A stretch of 64,000 nt of DNA from Alphaproteobacteria bacterium (GTDB lineage: Bacteria > Pseudomonadota > Alphaproteobacteria > CAAGCB01 > CAG-977), in NCBI GenBank assembly GCA_900768875.1, contig CAAGEP010000016.1:101211-165210 (forward strand). Direction: 5' to 3'. This document shows positions 17,940 to 26,416 of this stretch, one piece after another. The notes beneath the pieces were generated by a model that was not told the origin of the DNA, did not search any database, and saw only the letters and a program-made list of their open reading frames with translations. Positions within the stretch are counted from its first letter, which is position 1. Every line of letters starts with the position of its first letter. Made by a program: the position numbers and the translations under genes.

Positions 17940-18419
17940 TTATAGCAGACAAAACACGCGGACGATAGAGCATTTTTCTTTTGTTTTTTGAATAATTTGT
18001 GTCCGCCGCGATTCAACGCCGTACCCCGCTTTGCGAAAAGCGGCAAGCGATGCCTTGTTCGTTTCGCGGATATCGGCAATCAAGCGGGAAAAGCCGTTGT
18101 CGCGGGCATAGTTTTTGACCAGCCCCAAAGCTTCCGTCCCTATGCCCAGCCCCCTGAATTCGGGGGCGATGTTGATGACGATTTCCAGCCCGCCCTCGCC
18201 CGCCGCGTCGAAACGGATAAAGCCCGCAAAGTCCGCCCCGTCCTTGACGAACACGGGACAAAGCGCGTCGAAATAACATTCGGAAAATTCCAACTGAAAC
18301 GAATCCCAAGTCTTGGGCAGTCTGACTTCGGACGATTCGATTGTGTGCGCGTCATTTCGCCATTGAAAAGCGATTTTCGCGTCGCGTTTTGTATTTTCGC
18401 ATTGCTCCAACGTAATCAT
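17940..18419 (-). CDS. GNAT family N-acetyltransferase
   Basis: 159 residues. The acetyl-CoA motif is FRGLGIGTEALGL (R-x-x-G-x-G), preceded by the strand GGLEIVINI and followed by NKASLAAFRKAGY, the usual C-terminal GNAT pattern. It resembles the RimJ/RimL branch that acetylates protein N-termini or small molecules; the substrate is unknown. Divergent from the CCA-adding enzyme, with only 30 bases between the starts. Confidence 0.85.
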   Translation of the reverse strand: MITLEQCENTKRDAKIAFQWRNDAHTIESSEVRLPKTWDSFQLEFSECYFDALCPVFVKDGADFAGFIRFDAAGEGGLEIVINIAPEFRGLGIGTEALGLVKNYARDNGFSRLIADIRETNKASLAAFRKAGYGVESRRTQIIQKTKEKCSIVRVFCLL

Positions 18420-18449
18420 ACCGCTATTTTAAAAAACGGAGACGTCGAA

Positions 18450-19595
18450 ATGCAACTGCAAAATCCGTTCTGGCAAAAATCGAAAGCATTGAAAGCCCTG
18501 TTTGAAAAACTGAACGGGCAAGCGCGCTTTGTCGGCGGCACCGTGCGCGATTGCCTGCTTGGGAAAACGCCCGCCGACATCGATTTGGCAACTCCGTTTA
18601 CCCCCGAACAAACGGCGGCTTTGTTGAAAGAATACACCGTCATTCCGACGGGATTGGCGTTCGGAACGCAAACCGTTTTGATTGACGACGACCGTTTCAA
18701 AAGCGTTGAAATCACCGCTTTGCGCCAAGACGTCGCCCCCGACGGCAGACGGACGACCGTCGCTTTTTCCGCGGATTGGGAAACCGACGCCGCGCGCCGC
18801 GACTTTACAATCAACGCCCTGTCCGCCGATTTCGACGGCAGAGTGTTTGATTACTTCGGCGGAATCGATGATTTACGAAACGGCATAGTGCGTTTTATCG
18901 GACGCCCAGAAGCCCGCATCGCCGAAGACTACCTGCGGATTTTACGTTATTTCCGCTTTCTGGCGCGTTTTTCAAAGCATCCCGCCGACGCAGGCGTTCT
19001 GGCGGTTTGCGAACGGCTTTCCGCCGGATTGGACAAAGTTTCCCCCGAACGCGCCTGCGAAGAAATCCGCAAAATTTTAAACTGCCGCAAAGCGGGAATA
19101 GCCCTGCGCGCCATGAAGCAAGCCGGAATTTTGTCCCGCTGGTTTCCCGAGGCCGATTTGGACACATTCGACCGCCTGAGCACGGATTGCCCCGCCGCGC
19201 GATGGAGCATTTTGGGAAAATCGCCGCTTTACCGTTATTTGCCGCGCGAATCAAAGCGGCGGCTTGCCCTGTTTTTGCCCGCCGCCGAAACACCGTTTGA
19301 AGCCGCTTTTCTGTTGCGAAACAATCCTTTGAAAGACGCGGCTTTGAAAGTGCTGGACGCGCGTTTTCCCGAAGCAGGCTTGCTTGCGGCGAGAAACATC
19401 ATCGTTCCGCCTTACCCGATTTCAGGCAAAGATTTGACGTTTCTGCCCAAACGCTTCATCGGCAAAGCGCTGACCGCCGCGCAAGATTTTTGGATAAAAA
19501 AACAGGGCGTACCCGACAAAGCCGCCCTGCTTGAGGTCGTCAAGAACCTTAATTTTGAAACGAATTCGGATCAATCCAATCGCCGAAGCGGGTGA
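18450..19595 (+). CDS. cca: CCA tRNA nucleotidyltransferase
   Basis: Adds or repairs the 3' CCA end of tRNAs. The class II nucleotidyltransferase head has GGTVRDCLLG and the metal-binding D-x-D in PADIDLAT; RRDFTINAL follows, then EDYLRILRYFRF. Length 381 is typical of alphaproteobacterial enzymes. ATG 18450 is supported by GGAGAC upstream; the open frame continues upstream opposite the GNAT gene but that part is not homologous. The 3' end overlaps convergent dnaB by 47 bases, unusually long for essential genes. Confidence 0.93.
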   Translation: MQLQNPFWQKSKALKALFEKLNGQARFVGGTVRDCLLGKTPADIDLATPFTPEQTAALLKEYTVIPTGLAFGTQTVLIDDDRFKSVEITALRQDVAPDGRRTTVAFSADWETDAARRDFTINALSADFDGRVFDYFGGIDDLRNGIVRFIGRPEARIAEDYLRILRYFRFLARFSKHPADAGVLAVCERLSAGLDKVSPERACEEIRKILNCRKAGIALRAMKQAGILSRWFPEADLDTFDRLSTDCPAARWSILGKSPLYRYLPRESKRRLALFLPAAETPFEAAFLLRNNPLKDAALKVLDARFPEAGLLAARNIIVPPYPISGKDLTFLPKRFIGKALTAAQDFWIKKQGVPDKAALLEVVKNLNFETNSDQSNRRSG

Positions 19596-21024
19596 ACTGC
19601 CCTTCAAACGACAAATCGACCGTTCCCAGCGATCCGTGACGCTGTTTGGCAATAATCAGTTCTGCTTTCTTTTCCTTGTCAATCAAATCGCGCTCCCACT
19701 TTTTGATGCGTTCGGCGAACTTGTCTTCGGATTCGTTGGCGTGCTGTACGGGGCTGGAGCTTTTCAGATAGTAATGTTCGCGGAACACGAACAGCACGAT
19801 GTCCGCGTCTTGTTCAATCGACCCCGAATCGCGCAAATCGGACAACAGCGGGCGTTTGTCGTCGCGCTGTTCGACTCCGCGGTTCAACTGGGACAACACC
19901 ATAACGGGAACGTTTAAATCTTTCGCCATAATCTTGAGCTGACGGGTCGTTTCCGTCAGTGCCTGCACCATGTTGTTTTTAAAGGTTGAACCCGACATGT
20001 CAATCAGTTGCAAATAGTCAATGACGACCAGCCCCAACCCTTTGGTCGAATCGCGCTTCAATCGGCGGCAGCGGTTGTGAATCGCGGCGACCGTCAGCCC
20101 CGGCGTGTCGTCCACGAACAAAGGCACTTTTTCCAAATCCCCCGCAAAAGCGACCACGCGCTGAAATTCTTCCTGCGTAATTCTGCCGTTGCGCAGTTTG
20201 TCCGACGCGATTTGCGTTTCCATGGATAAAATACGCCCCGCCAGTTGGGACGCCGACATTTCCAATGAAAAGAACGCCACGCCCTTGCGTTCCTTGCCCG
20301 CATTGATATCGTCCAGAAAACACCGCGCCGAATTGAACGCCAAACACGTCGCAAACGCCGTTTTTCCCATACCGGGACGCCCTGCGACAATCAGCAGGTC
20401 GGAATTGTGCAAACCGCCCATTTTCTTGTCAATATCGCGGAACCCCGTCGAAATCCCCGAAATGCCGTCGGGATTTTTGGCGGCTTCGGCGACTTCCTGC
20501 ACGACCTCGGTCAAAGTTTCCGCAAATGTTTGCGGGCCACCGTCAATTTGTCCTTCCGTTCCCAGTTCGTACAGCCGTTTTTCCGCACGCCCCATCTGGA
20601 CTTCGGCATCGTTGTCCATGTTGATTTTGAACGCGTCATTGACAATGTCCGTCCCCAAACCGATAAGCTGACGACGCAAATAGCGGTCAAAAATCAGCTT
20701 GGCGTAGTCTTCGGCATTGATAATCGCTACCGCAGAAGACGTCAGTTCCATCAAGTATTTAATGCCGCCGACTTCCTCCAGCAGCGGATTGTCCGCCAAA
20801 TAGCCCTTCAGCGTAATCGGATCGGCGGAATGTCCGCGCGCGTGCAGGTTCAGAATCGCCTGATAGATTTCACCGTGAACGGGACTGGCGAAATGAAACG
20901 GCTTCAAGAATTCCGCAACTTTTTCCAAAGCGTGGTTGTTTGTCAAAATCGCGCCCAACAAAGCTTGTTCCGCTTCGATATTTTGCGGCGGCACCCGCTG
21001 TTCGGCCATTTCGGTCGTATCCAT
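19549..21024 (-). CDS. dnaB: replicative DNA helicase
   Basis: The hexameric 5'-3' helicase of the replication fork. About 491 residues from the ATG at 21024, with a weak AAGGGA; MAEQR at 21009 is an alternative start. The N-terminal DnaG-interacting domain (NIEAEQALLGAIL) is followed by a RecA-like motor: Walker A in AGRPGMGKTAFA, FFSLEMSASQLAGR (motif 1a), Walker B in LVVIDYLQL, and motif 4 with LSQLNRGVEQR. It sits downstream of rpsF-rpsR-rplI, as in many bacteria, but a strong hairpin with a T tract separates it from rplI. Confidence 0.97.
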   Translation of the reverse strand: MDTTEMAEQRVPPQNIEAEQALLGAILTNNHALEKVAEFLKPFHFASPVHGEIYQAILNLHARGHSADPITLKGYLADNPLLEEVGGIKYLMELTSSAVAIINAEDYAKLIFDRYLRRQLIGLGTDIVNDAFKINMDNDAEVQMGRAEKRLYELGTEGQIDGGPQTFAETLTEVVQEVAEAAKNPDGISGISTGFRDIDKKMGGLHNSDLLIVAGRPGMGKTAFATCLAFNSARCFLDDINAGKERKGVAFFSLEMSASQLAGRILSMETQIASDKLRNGRITQEEFQRVVAFAGDLEKVPLFVDDTPGLTVAAIHNRCRRLKRDSTKGLGLVVIDYLQLIDMSGSTFKNNMVQALTETTRQLKIMAKDLNVPVMVLSQLNRGVEQRDDKRPLLSDLRDSGSIEQDADIVLFVFREHYYLKSSSPVQHANESEDKFAERIKKWERDLIDKEKKAELIIAKQRHGSLGTVDLSFEGQFTRFGDWIDPNSFQN

Positions 21025-21045
21025 TTCGTCAATCCCTTTGCAGTC

Positions 21046-21082
21046 AAAAAACAACGGCGGAGGTTTTCGCGCCCCCGCCGTT
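21046..21082 (-). terminator. intrinsic terminator/attenuator between rplI and dnaB
   Basis: On the minus strand an 11-bp stem, AACGGCGGGGG / CCTCCGCCGTT (one G-T pair), has loop CGCGAAAA and is followed by GTTTTTTG. It ends 22 bases before the dnaB ATG, leaving no room for a separate dnaB promoter downstream, so dnaB is probably expressed by read-through. Confidence 0.8.
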
Positions 21083-21101
21083 TAAAGCTTCAGCGAAGCG
21101 A

Positions 21102-21644
21102 TTAAGCTTCAGCCGCGACTTCCGCAACAACGGCTTCGGCGGCGGCAGCGGCTTCAGCGGCGGCCTTGGCCGCGGCTTTGGCGTTGCGTTCGGCTTCTTC
21201 CGCAGAGCGGGCGACCGCGACGGAAATCGTCTGGTCAACGTCGGGATGCAGAATAATGCGGACTTTGTAATCGCCGATTTCTTTGAACGGCTGGTCCAGA
21301 ATGACCTGACGGCGTTCAATGGTGAATCCGGCATCACGAACGGCATCGCGGACATCGCGACCCGTAACGGAACCGTACAGCTGTCCGGTTTCGGCGGCCT
21401 GACGGATGATGACGACTTTCAAGCCGTTCATCTTTTCGGCGACCTGTTCGGCTTCCTGTTTGCGTTTCAGGTTGGCGGCTTCCAGCTGAACCTTGCGGGA
21501 TTCAAACAAAGCCAGATTTTCTTTGCTGGAACGCAAAGCTTTGGCTTGAGGCAACAAATAGTTGCGGGCATAACCCGGTTTCACTTTGACGATATCGCCC
21601 ATTTGTCCCAGACGTTCGATACGTTCGAGTAAGATAACTTCCAT
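21102..21644 (-). CDS. rplI: 50S ribosomal protein L9
   Basis: 180 residues. The N-terminal rRNA-binding domain ([13 protein letters not shown], then [16 protein letters not shown]) and the long linking helix (residues about 42-75) are plain, with the C-terminal domain after that. The last 30 residues are a low-complexity Ala/Glu/Lys tail (repeated AAxAAA) beyond the usual 150-residue L9, a common alphaproteobacterial extension. AGGGGAGAG precedes the ATG. Confidence 0.97.
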   Translation of the reverse strand: MEVILLERIERLGQMGDIVKVKPGYARNYLLPQAKALRSSKENLALFESRKVQLEAANLKRKQEAEQVAEKMNGLKVVIIRQAAETGQLYGSVTGRDVRDAVRDAGFTIERRQVILDQPFKEIGDYKVRIILHPDVDQTISVAVARSAEEAERNAKAAAKAAAEAAAAAEAVVAEVAAEA

Positions 21645-21658
21645 TTCAAGCTCTCCCC

Positions 21659-21895
21659 TTAGTCCATAACGTAAGGCAACAAGCCCAAGAAGCGGGCGCG
21701 TTTAATCGCTTTTGCCAATTCGCGCTGTTTCTTGGCGGAAACGGCGGTGATGCGGCTGGGAACGATTTTGCCGCGTTCGGAAATGAAACGCTGCAACAAT
21801 TTGATATCTTTATAGTCAATCTTCGGAGCGTCGGCTGCCGCAAACGGGCAAGCTTTACGACGGCGGAAGAACGGACGACGAGCTGTAGCTGCCAT
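21659..21895 (-). CDS. rpsR: 30S ribosomal protein S18
   Basis: 78 residues, basic, with the family core [19 protein letters not shown] and [21 protein letters not shown]18 pairs with S6 on the 30S platform. The ATG overlaps the rpsF stop by one base (TAATG), so the two partners are translationally coupled. Confidence 0.97.
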   Translation of the reverse strand: MAATARRPFFRRRKACPFAAADAPKIDYKDIKLLQRFISERGKIVPSRITAVSAKKQRELAKAIKRARFLGLLPYVMD

Positions 21896-22278
21896 TAGAA
21901 TTCCTCGCTTTCATCTTCAACATCGAATTTTTTGCCGCGGCCTTTGATTTCTTTGCCCTTGTTGGACAACATGGCGGACGGGCCTTCTTCCAATTCGTCA
22001 ACGCGGACGGACAGGTAACGAATCACGTCTTCGTCAAAGCGCATTTGGCGTTCCAGTTCAATCAAAGCTTTCGCCGGAGCGTCGATGTTAAACAGAACAT
22101 AATAACCTTTGCGGTTTTTGTTCATGCGGTAAGCCAAGGCGCGCAAGCCCCAGTTTTCTTTTTTCGTAACTTTGCCGCCGTTGGCCGTGATGACGCCTTC
22201 AAAGCGTTCAATCAGCGCGTCAACCTGCGAAGCGGCAATATCCTGACGTGCGATAAACACGTTTTCGTATAAAGCCAT
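21895..22278 (-). CDS. rpsF: 30S ribosomal protein S6
   Basis: 127 residues beginning [13 protein letters not shown], with the core [19 protein letters not shown] and the acidic C-terminal tail ending DVEDESEEF. The ATG at 22278 follows AGGAGATTTTTT. The frame stays open 126 bases upstream but that part is the leader, not protein. First gene of the rpsF-rpsR-rplI unit. Confidence 0.97.
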   Translation of the reverse strand: MALYENVFIARQDIAASQVDALIERFEGVITANGGKVTKKENWGLRALAYRMNKNRKGYYVLFNIDAPAKALIELERQMRFDEDVIRYLSVRVDELEEGPSAMLSNKGKEIKGRGKKFDVEDESEEF

Positions 22279-22425
22279 AAAAAATCTCCTTTTGGCTTCT
22301 CTCATTCCCTTTGTCCGACGACATTCACCGTGAATTCCGCCGCAAGGGACATAGCCGATTCCGTTCATCGGCAAGGAGTAAACGGAAGCTGAACTATGCC
22401 ACATCCGTTCCGTTTACGCAAGCAC
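22279..22425 (-). promoter_or_regulatory. structured leader upstream of rpsF
   Basis: Three hairpins in about 110 bases. The first is a perfect 10-bp stem, 22378-22387 with 22408-22417. The second is GCCGAT/ATCGGC (22354-22372). The third is an outer CCCTT/AAGGG (22307-22348) enclosing ATTCA/TGAAT. Many bacteria regulate rpsF through a leader bound by the S6:S18 complex. The location fits, but I could not match the published motif: the transcript lacks an obvious CCG in the right loop. Confidence 0.45.
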
Positions 22426-23112
22426 TTATTTTCCCCGCGGATAAAACAGATTTTTATCCGATTGAAACTGCATTAACGCAACAACCGCCAAAATCGGCAG
22501 CATCATTTCCAATCCCTCTTCGGCGATTTCCAAAAAGCCGTACCAAAACCCCAAAGGATTCAGAATAATGCCGTGCTTTGCCAAATTGCCGTGCGTTCTG
22601 TCCGCGATTTTGCACAATGCGCCGCAAGACAAAAACGTAATCACCGTCCACGATCCGGCGTACAGTTTGAACAATCCTTTGAAAGCGGGCAGCAGCCACA
22701 GCATCATGGCGTAAATAAACAATCCCGCCACCAGTACCGCCAAAACAAACGCAACGATTTTTTCGCTCAGCGGGTTGTCCGGATTGGTGAAAAAGCGGAT
22801 TTTAAACGCGGTCGTATCACAGCTGGCCAGCCAATGCTGAATACCGGCTTCACGCAAAACGGCAGCGATTCCGAAAAACCAAAACATCACCAAAGCGCGC
22901 TTTTCAAACGGTGTTTGAAACGATTTGCGCACTTTTATAAAAAACACAAACATAACCGCATAACAGAAGTATGTCGCATTTTCGACAACTCCGTTTTCCG
23001 CCGTCAAATCAGTCGCATGCGTGCAAATTCCGAATCCGGCGGCATACAGCACCGCCAAAACAATTATTGCCAAGGCAGGCGCCAGCCAAAATTTATCAAG
23101 ATATTTTTTCAT
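22426..23112 (-). CDS. multi-pass membrane protein of unknown function
   Basis: 228 residues, with the ATG at 23112 fixed by AAAGGAG. About seven hydrophobic segments. The first is followed by an acidic loop (TAENGVVENATYF), and the third or fourth by REAGIQHWLAS, a conserved-looking His/Trp-containing loop. The C-terminal part has GFLEIAEEGLEMM, an acidic amphipathic segment. No named family recognised. It ends just before the rpsF leader and may read into it. Confidence 0.6.
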   Translation of the reverse strand: MKKYLDKFWLAPALAIIVLAVLYAAGFGICTHATDLTAENGVVENATYFCYAVMFVFFIKVRKSFQTPFEKRALVMFWFFGIAAVLREAGIQHWLASCDTTAFKIRFFTNPDNPLSEKIVAFVLAVLVAGLFIYAMMLWLLPAFKGLFKLYAGSWTVITFLSCGALCKIADRTHGNLAKHGIILNPLGFWYGFLEIAEEGLEMMLPILAVVALMQFQSDKNLFYPRGK

Positions 23113-23315
23113 TTTAATCTCCTTTCGTTTTGGGAATATTTCTCTGATTGTCGCCGAAAGGTCAACTTTTTTCATTTTTATATACTAAAAATAATGATAA
23201 ACAAACTTTGTATGAAAAGCCTTATTCATTCTTTAGGGCTTTTAAAATTTCATTTTTTCCTTTATTTTAACTTAATTTTTATGCATCATTATAAAAGTGA
23301 TACGGAGAAACGCTG

Positions 23316-23756
23316 ATGAAATGCAGTCGATGCGGCAGTGAAAATTCGGTTAAAAACGGCTTTGTCAACGGATGCCAGCGTTATAAATGCAAACGGTGCG
23401 GATGTCAGTTTACACGGCCGGACAAACGTGAAAACCACCTAAAAGAACGGCAACTGGTCGCCTTGCTGTACGCATCGGGACTGTCAATGAACAAAATAGC
23501 GTCAATCGTCGGCGTCAGCGTTCAAAGCGTATCCAGATGGCTTCATTCCGTTTATAACAACAAAAACATTGATTTGCCGAATGTATCGCCTTTCAAACAA
23601 ATCCGTTACGCGGACATTCTATCGTATTTGGCGGGGCTGAATGAAAAAGAATTAAAGCAGGAATGTATCGTCCTGTTTTCGTCATTGGATTCGGGATGCG
23701 AAATTTCCCTTCTGATCAGCAAACAGAAGACCGAACAGCAAAAAGGCAGGCCTTGA
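23316..23756 (+). CDS. IS1 InsA-like zinc-ribbon/HTH protein, stand-alone
   Basis: 146 residues. The N-terminus has two CxxC pairs (MKCSRCGS and YKCKRCGCQF) forming the zinc ribbon seen in IS1 InsA and related transposase N-termini. A helix-turn-helix then follows (LSMNKIASIVGVSVQSVSRWL). The last 60 residues match nothing I know (NEKELKQECIVLFSSLD). No InsB-like catalytic DDE frame or inverted terminal repeats were seen, so this is either an IS remnant or a domesticated DNA-binding regulator. The 200 bases upstream are markedly AT-rich compared with neighbours. GGAG lies 9 bases before the ATG. A terminator overlaps the stop. Confidence 0.75.
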   Translation: MKCSRCGSENSVKNGFVNGCQRYKCKRCGCQFTRPDKRENHLKERQLVALLYASGLSMNKIASIVGVSVQSVSRWLHSVYNNKNIDLPNVSPFKQIRYADILSYLAGLNEKELKQECIVLFSSLDSGCEISLLISKQKTEQQKGRP

Positions 23757-23776
23757 AAAAAGCCTGCCTTTTCATT
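23741..23776. terminator. bidirectional terminator
   Basis: A perfect 11-bp stem, AAAAGGCAGGC (23741-23751) / GCCTGCCTTTT (23762-23772), overlaps the stop codon of the InsA-like gene. The A- and T-rich arms let it end both that transcript and the rplQ transcript arriving from the other side. Confidence 0.88.
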
Positions 23777-23796
23777 TTGTTGAAGAAATCAACGTC

Positions 23797-24216
23797 TTAT
23801 TTTGTTTCTTCCGCCTCGGCTTCAACAACAACACCGGAATCTTGTCCTTTGGCGTTGACGTCGCGATCGACCAATTCGATAATCGCCATCGGAGCGCAGT
23901 CGCCGTAACGCAGACCCGCTTTCAAAACGCGGGTGTAGCCGCCATTGCGGTCTTTGTAGCGGGCGGCCAGCGTGGCAATCATTTTGTCGGCCATTTTTTC
24001 ATCGCGCAGGAAAGAAATCAACTGACGACGTTTATGCAAATCACCGACTTTAGCAATCGTGATCAGCTTTTCAAAGACAGGACGCAGTTCCTTGGCTTTG
24101 GGCAACGTGGTTTTGATTTGTTCATGCTTGATTAACGCATTCGCCATGTTGGCAAACATGGCACGGCGGTGTGCAAACGATTTGTTCAGCTTACGCTTAC
24201 TATTACGATGATTCAT
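23797..24216 (-). CDS. rplQ: 50S ribosomal protein L17
   Basis: 139 residues starting [20 protein letters not shown], with the family core [27 protein letters not shown]. The C-terminus is extended by an acidic EAEAEE tail. Last gene of the alpha operon, preceded by AGGAGG and a 129-base gap with three hairpins. Confidence 0.97.
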   Translation of the reverse strand: MNHRNSKRKLNKSFAHRRAMFANMANALIKHEQIKTTLPKAKELRPVFEKLITIAKVGDLHKRRQLISFLRDEKMADKMIATLAARYKDRNGGYTRVLKAGLRYGDCAPMAIIELVDRDVNAKGQDSGVVVEAEAEETK

Positions 24217-24232
24217 AATTTCCTCCTATCAT

Positions 24233-24337
24233 GGTTTCGCGCACGAAACCGATAAAAACTTCTCTGACACCGCTCGCTTGAAATCATCGCAAACCTCAAG
24301 CTATCACGTATGTCACAGCCCTGTTCAACCGAACAGG
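24233..24337 (-). other. hairpins between rpoA and rplQ
   Basis: Three short perfect stems lie in this gap: CCTGTTC/GAACAGG (24320-24337, just after rpoA), GCTTGA/TCAAGC (24276-24301), and GGTTTCG/CGAAACC (24233-24250, 7 bases before the rplQ ribosome site). None has a T tract, so they look like RNA processing or translation-control structures rather than terminators. Confidence 0.4.
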
Positions 24338-24345
24338 AAATTCAC

Positions 24346-25362
24346 TTAAAACGGCTCTTCCAAACCTTTGGACAGCGATTCGATATTTTCAGGCGGCCAA
24401 CCGACCACTTCCATACCCAAATGCAATCCCATTTGAGAAAGAACTTCTTTGATTTCGTTCAAAGACTTGCGGCCGAAGTTCGGTGTACGCAACATTTCGG
24501 CTTCCGTTTTCTGAACCAAATCGCCGATGTAAACGATATTGTCGTTTTTCAGGCAATTCGCGGAACGCACCGACAATTCCAATTCGTCGACTTTGCGCAG
24601 CAAATTGCGGTTGAACGGCAATTCGTCTTTCTTTTCGGCTTCGACGTCTTCTTCGGGTTCTTCAAAGTTGACGAACAGTTTCAGCTGTTCCTGCAAGATG
24701 CGCGCCGCCAAAGCGACCGCGTCTTCCGGAGAAACCGTGCCGTTCGTTTCGACCGTCAAAGACAGTTTGTCATAGTTGGTAATCTGTCCCACGCGGGCGT
24801 TATCGACCTGATAAACGGCTTTGGTAATCGGGCTGAAAATGGAATCCACGGGAATCAATCCGATGGGGCAATCTTCGGGGCGGTTCTGGGACGCGGGGAC
24901 ATAGCCCTTGCCCGTACCGACCGTCAGTTCCATGTTCAGCTTTGCGCCTTTGTCCAGCGTGCAGATGACCAGTTCGGGGTTCATGATTTCGACATCATGT
25001 CCCGTTTCAATCATCGCGGCAGTGACTTCGCACGGACCTTCCGCTTTCAAAGTCATACGGCGGATGCCTTCGCCGTCATAGCGCAGAGCCAGCGTTTTAA
25101 TGTTCAAAATAATATCGGAAACGTCTTCACGAACACCTTCAATCGAAGAAAATTCATGCAAAACGCCGTCGATATGAATCGCGGTCACCGCAGCTCCCTG
25201 CAGTGAAGACAACAAGACGCGGCGCAAAGCGTTCCCCAAAGTCATCCCGAAACCGCGTTCCAACGGTTCAACGACGATAGTCGCTTTGTGCGCGGAACCT
25301 TCGGCGTGTTCGACTTCGATATTGCTCGGCTTAATCAAGTCTTGCCAGTTTTTCTGAATCAC
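24346..25362 (-). CDS. rpoA: RNA polymerase alpha subunit
   Basis: 338 residues. The N-terminal dimerisation and assembly domain has [19 protein letters not shown]; the C-terminal domain, which contacts UP-element DNA and activators, has the conserved [18 protein letters not shown]. An acidic linker ([14 protein letters not shown]) joins them. Third gene of the rpsM-rpsK-rpoA-rplQ unit. Confidence 0.98.
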   Translation of the reverse strand: MIQKNWQDLIKPSNIEVEHAEGSAHKATIVVEPLERGFGMTLGNALRRVLLSSLQGAAVTAIHIDGVLHEFSSIEGVREDVSDIILNIKTLALRYDGEGIRRMTLKAEGPCEVTAAMIETGHDVEIMNPELVICTLDKGAKLNMELTVGTGKGYVPASQNRPEDCPIGLIPVDSIFSPITKAVYQVDNARVGQITNYDKLSLTVETNGTVSPEDAVALAARILQEQLKLFVNFEEPEEDVEAEKKDELPFNRNLLRKVDELELSVRSANCLKNDNIVYIGDLVQKTEAEMLRTPNFGRKSLNEIKEVLSQMGLHLGMEVVGWPPENIESLSKGLEEPF

Positions 25363-25390
25363 GGGTATCTCTCCTGCTTTGTAATTTACA

Positions 25391-25444
25391 GTGTTTTCCG
25401 AACGGGAAACACATTCCTAAACGATACGAGCCGAAAACGACTCG
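25391..25444 (-). other. hairpins between rpsK and rpoA
   Basis: Two stems lie in the 91-base gap: GTGTTTTCC/GGGAAACAC (25391-25412, with one T-G pair on the plus-strand reading) and CGAGCCG/CGACTCG (25427-25444, loop AAAA). Neither is followed by a T tract on the minus strand. Confidence 0.35.
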
Positions 25445-25453
25445 GTCATCCCG

Positions 25454-25849
25454 TTAGACGCGACGGCGTTTACGGGGACGGCAACCGTTATGAGGAACCG
25501 CGGTCACATCACGAATCGCCGTGATGACAAAACCGACGGCCTGCAAAGCACGCAGAGCGGATTCACGGCCGGCGCCGGGACCCTTGACCCATACTTCCAA
25601 AGTTTTCATACCGTGTTCGGCGGCTTTTTTGCCGGCGTCTTCGGCGGTAACCTGCGCGGCATACGGGGTCGATTTACGCGAACCCTTGAATCCGTGAGCC
25701 CCCGCGGAAGACCACGAAATCGTGTTTCCCTGAGCGTCGGTAATCGTCACTTTCGAGTTATTGAACGTCGAATTGACGTGCGCAATACCGGAAGTGATAT
25801 TTTTGCGTTCGCGCTTTTTCGTGCGAACAGTTGTAGCAGCTTTAGCCAT
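25454..25849 (-). CDS. rpsK: 30S ribosomal protein S11
   Basis: 131 residues, with [22 protein letters not shown] near the start broken by the expected sheet, [15 protein letters not shown] in the middle, and the invariant C-terminus [12 protein letters not shown]. Part of the 30S platform near the mRNA exit. It lies 18 bases after rpsM. Confidence 0.98.
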   Translation of the reverse strand: MAKAATTVRTKKRERKNITSGIAHVNSTFNNSKVTITDAQGNTISWSSAGAHGFKGSRKSTPYAAQVTAEDAGKKAAEHGMKTLEVWVKGPGAGRESALRALQAVGFVITAIRDVTAVPHNGCRPRKRRRV

Positions 25850-25867
25850 GAATTAATCGCCTTTCAA

Positions 25868-26242
25868 TTAAACAGCTTTTTTCTTGCCTGCGATGGGTTT
25901 CGCGGGACCTTTGCGCGTACGAGCGTTCGTATGCGTTCTTTGGCCGCGAACGGGCAGACCTTTACGATGACGCAGACCGCGGTAGCAGCCCAAGTCCATC
26001 AAGCGTTTGATATTCACGCCCACTTCGCGGCGCAGTTCGCCTTCGACGTGGTATTCGTGGTCGATCAATTCACGCAGTTTCAAAACATCGTCGTCGGTCA
26101 GTTCGCTAACGCGACGAGCCTCGTCGATGTTCAATTTCCCGCAGATTTCGCGGGACAGAGTCCGACCAATGCCGTGGATATACGTCAAAGCGATTTCCAC
26201 GCGCTTGTTTGTCGGAATATTTACACCAGCAATACGTGCCAA
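25868..26242 (-). CDS. rpsM: 30S ribosomal protein S13
   Basis: 124 residues if it starts at TTG 26242 (encoding (M)ARIAGVNIP), with AGGAG eight bases upstream. No ATG gives the right N-terminus, so the TTG start is well supported. Helix-two-turn-helix core [13 protein letters not shown], and the basic tail [16 protein letters not shown] that reaches the A and P sites. First gene of the alpha operon here, since no rpmJ or infA precedes it. Confidence 0.96.
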   Translation of the reverse strand: MARIAGVNIPTNKRVEIALTYIHGIGRTLSREICGKLNIDEARRVSELTDDDVLKLRELIDHEYHVEGELRREVGVNIKRLMDLGCYRGLRHRKGLPVRGQRTHTNARTRKGPAKPIAGKKKAV

Positions 26243-26304
26243 GTTTAATCTCCTATTACAAATCAAAACCTGCCGTCATCCGTACGGAATCGGGCACAAT
26301 ACCC

Positions 26305-26372
26305 GACAGGGCATTTTACTGCGATGCCCTTGTCGAGGGGTTCAAAGTATACTCAACCGTGCGAAGAGTCAA
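26305..26372 (-). promoter_or_regulatory. promoter and hairpin leader of the rpsM operon
   Basis: On the minus strand TTGACT (26372-26367) and TATACT (26351-26346) are 15 bases apart, slightly short. Immediately downstream lies a hairpin of ten pairs with one bulge: GACAGGGCAT (26305-26314) with ATGCCC-T-TGTC (26324-26334). A second, TCGGG/CCCGA, lies at 26290-26305, so the transcript would begin with a compact two-hairpin leader. Alpha-operon leaders are S4-controlled in E. coli; the regulator here is unknown. Confidence 0.6.
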
Positions 26373-26416
26373 TACTTTGACGCCAACTTTTTGCGTTTTC
26401 GCAAAACTTTTTACGT

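Noticed and set aside
17988..18449. N-terminal extension of the CCA-adding enzyme
   Set aside because: Antisense to the GNAT gene; family homology starts near 18450 with a good ribosome site.
22279..22404. N-terminal extension of rpsF
   Set aside because: S6 begins MALYEN; upstream codons lie in the structured leader.
23113..23776. Complete IS1 element
   Set aside because: No insB, no terminal inverted repeats and no target duplication could be found.
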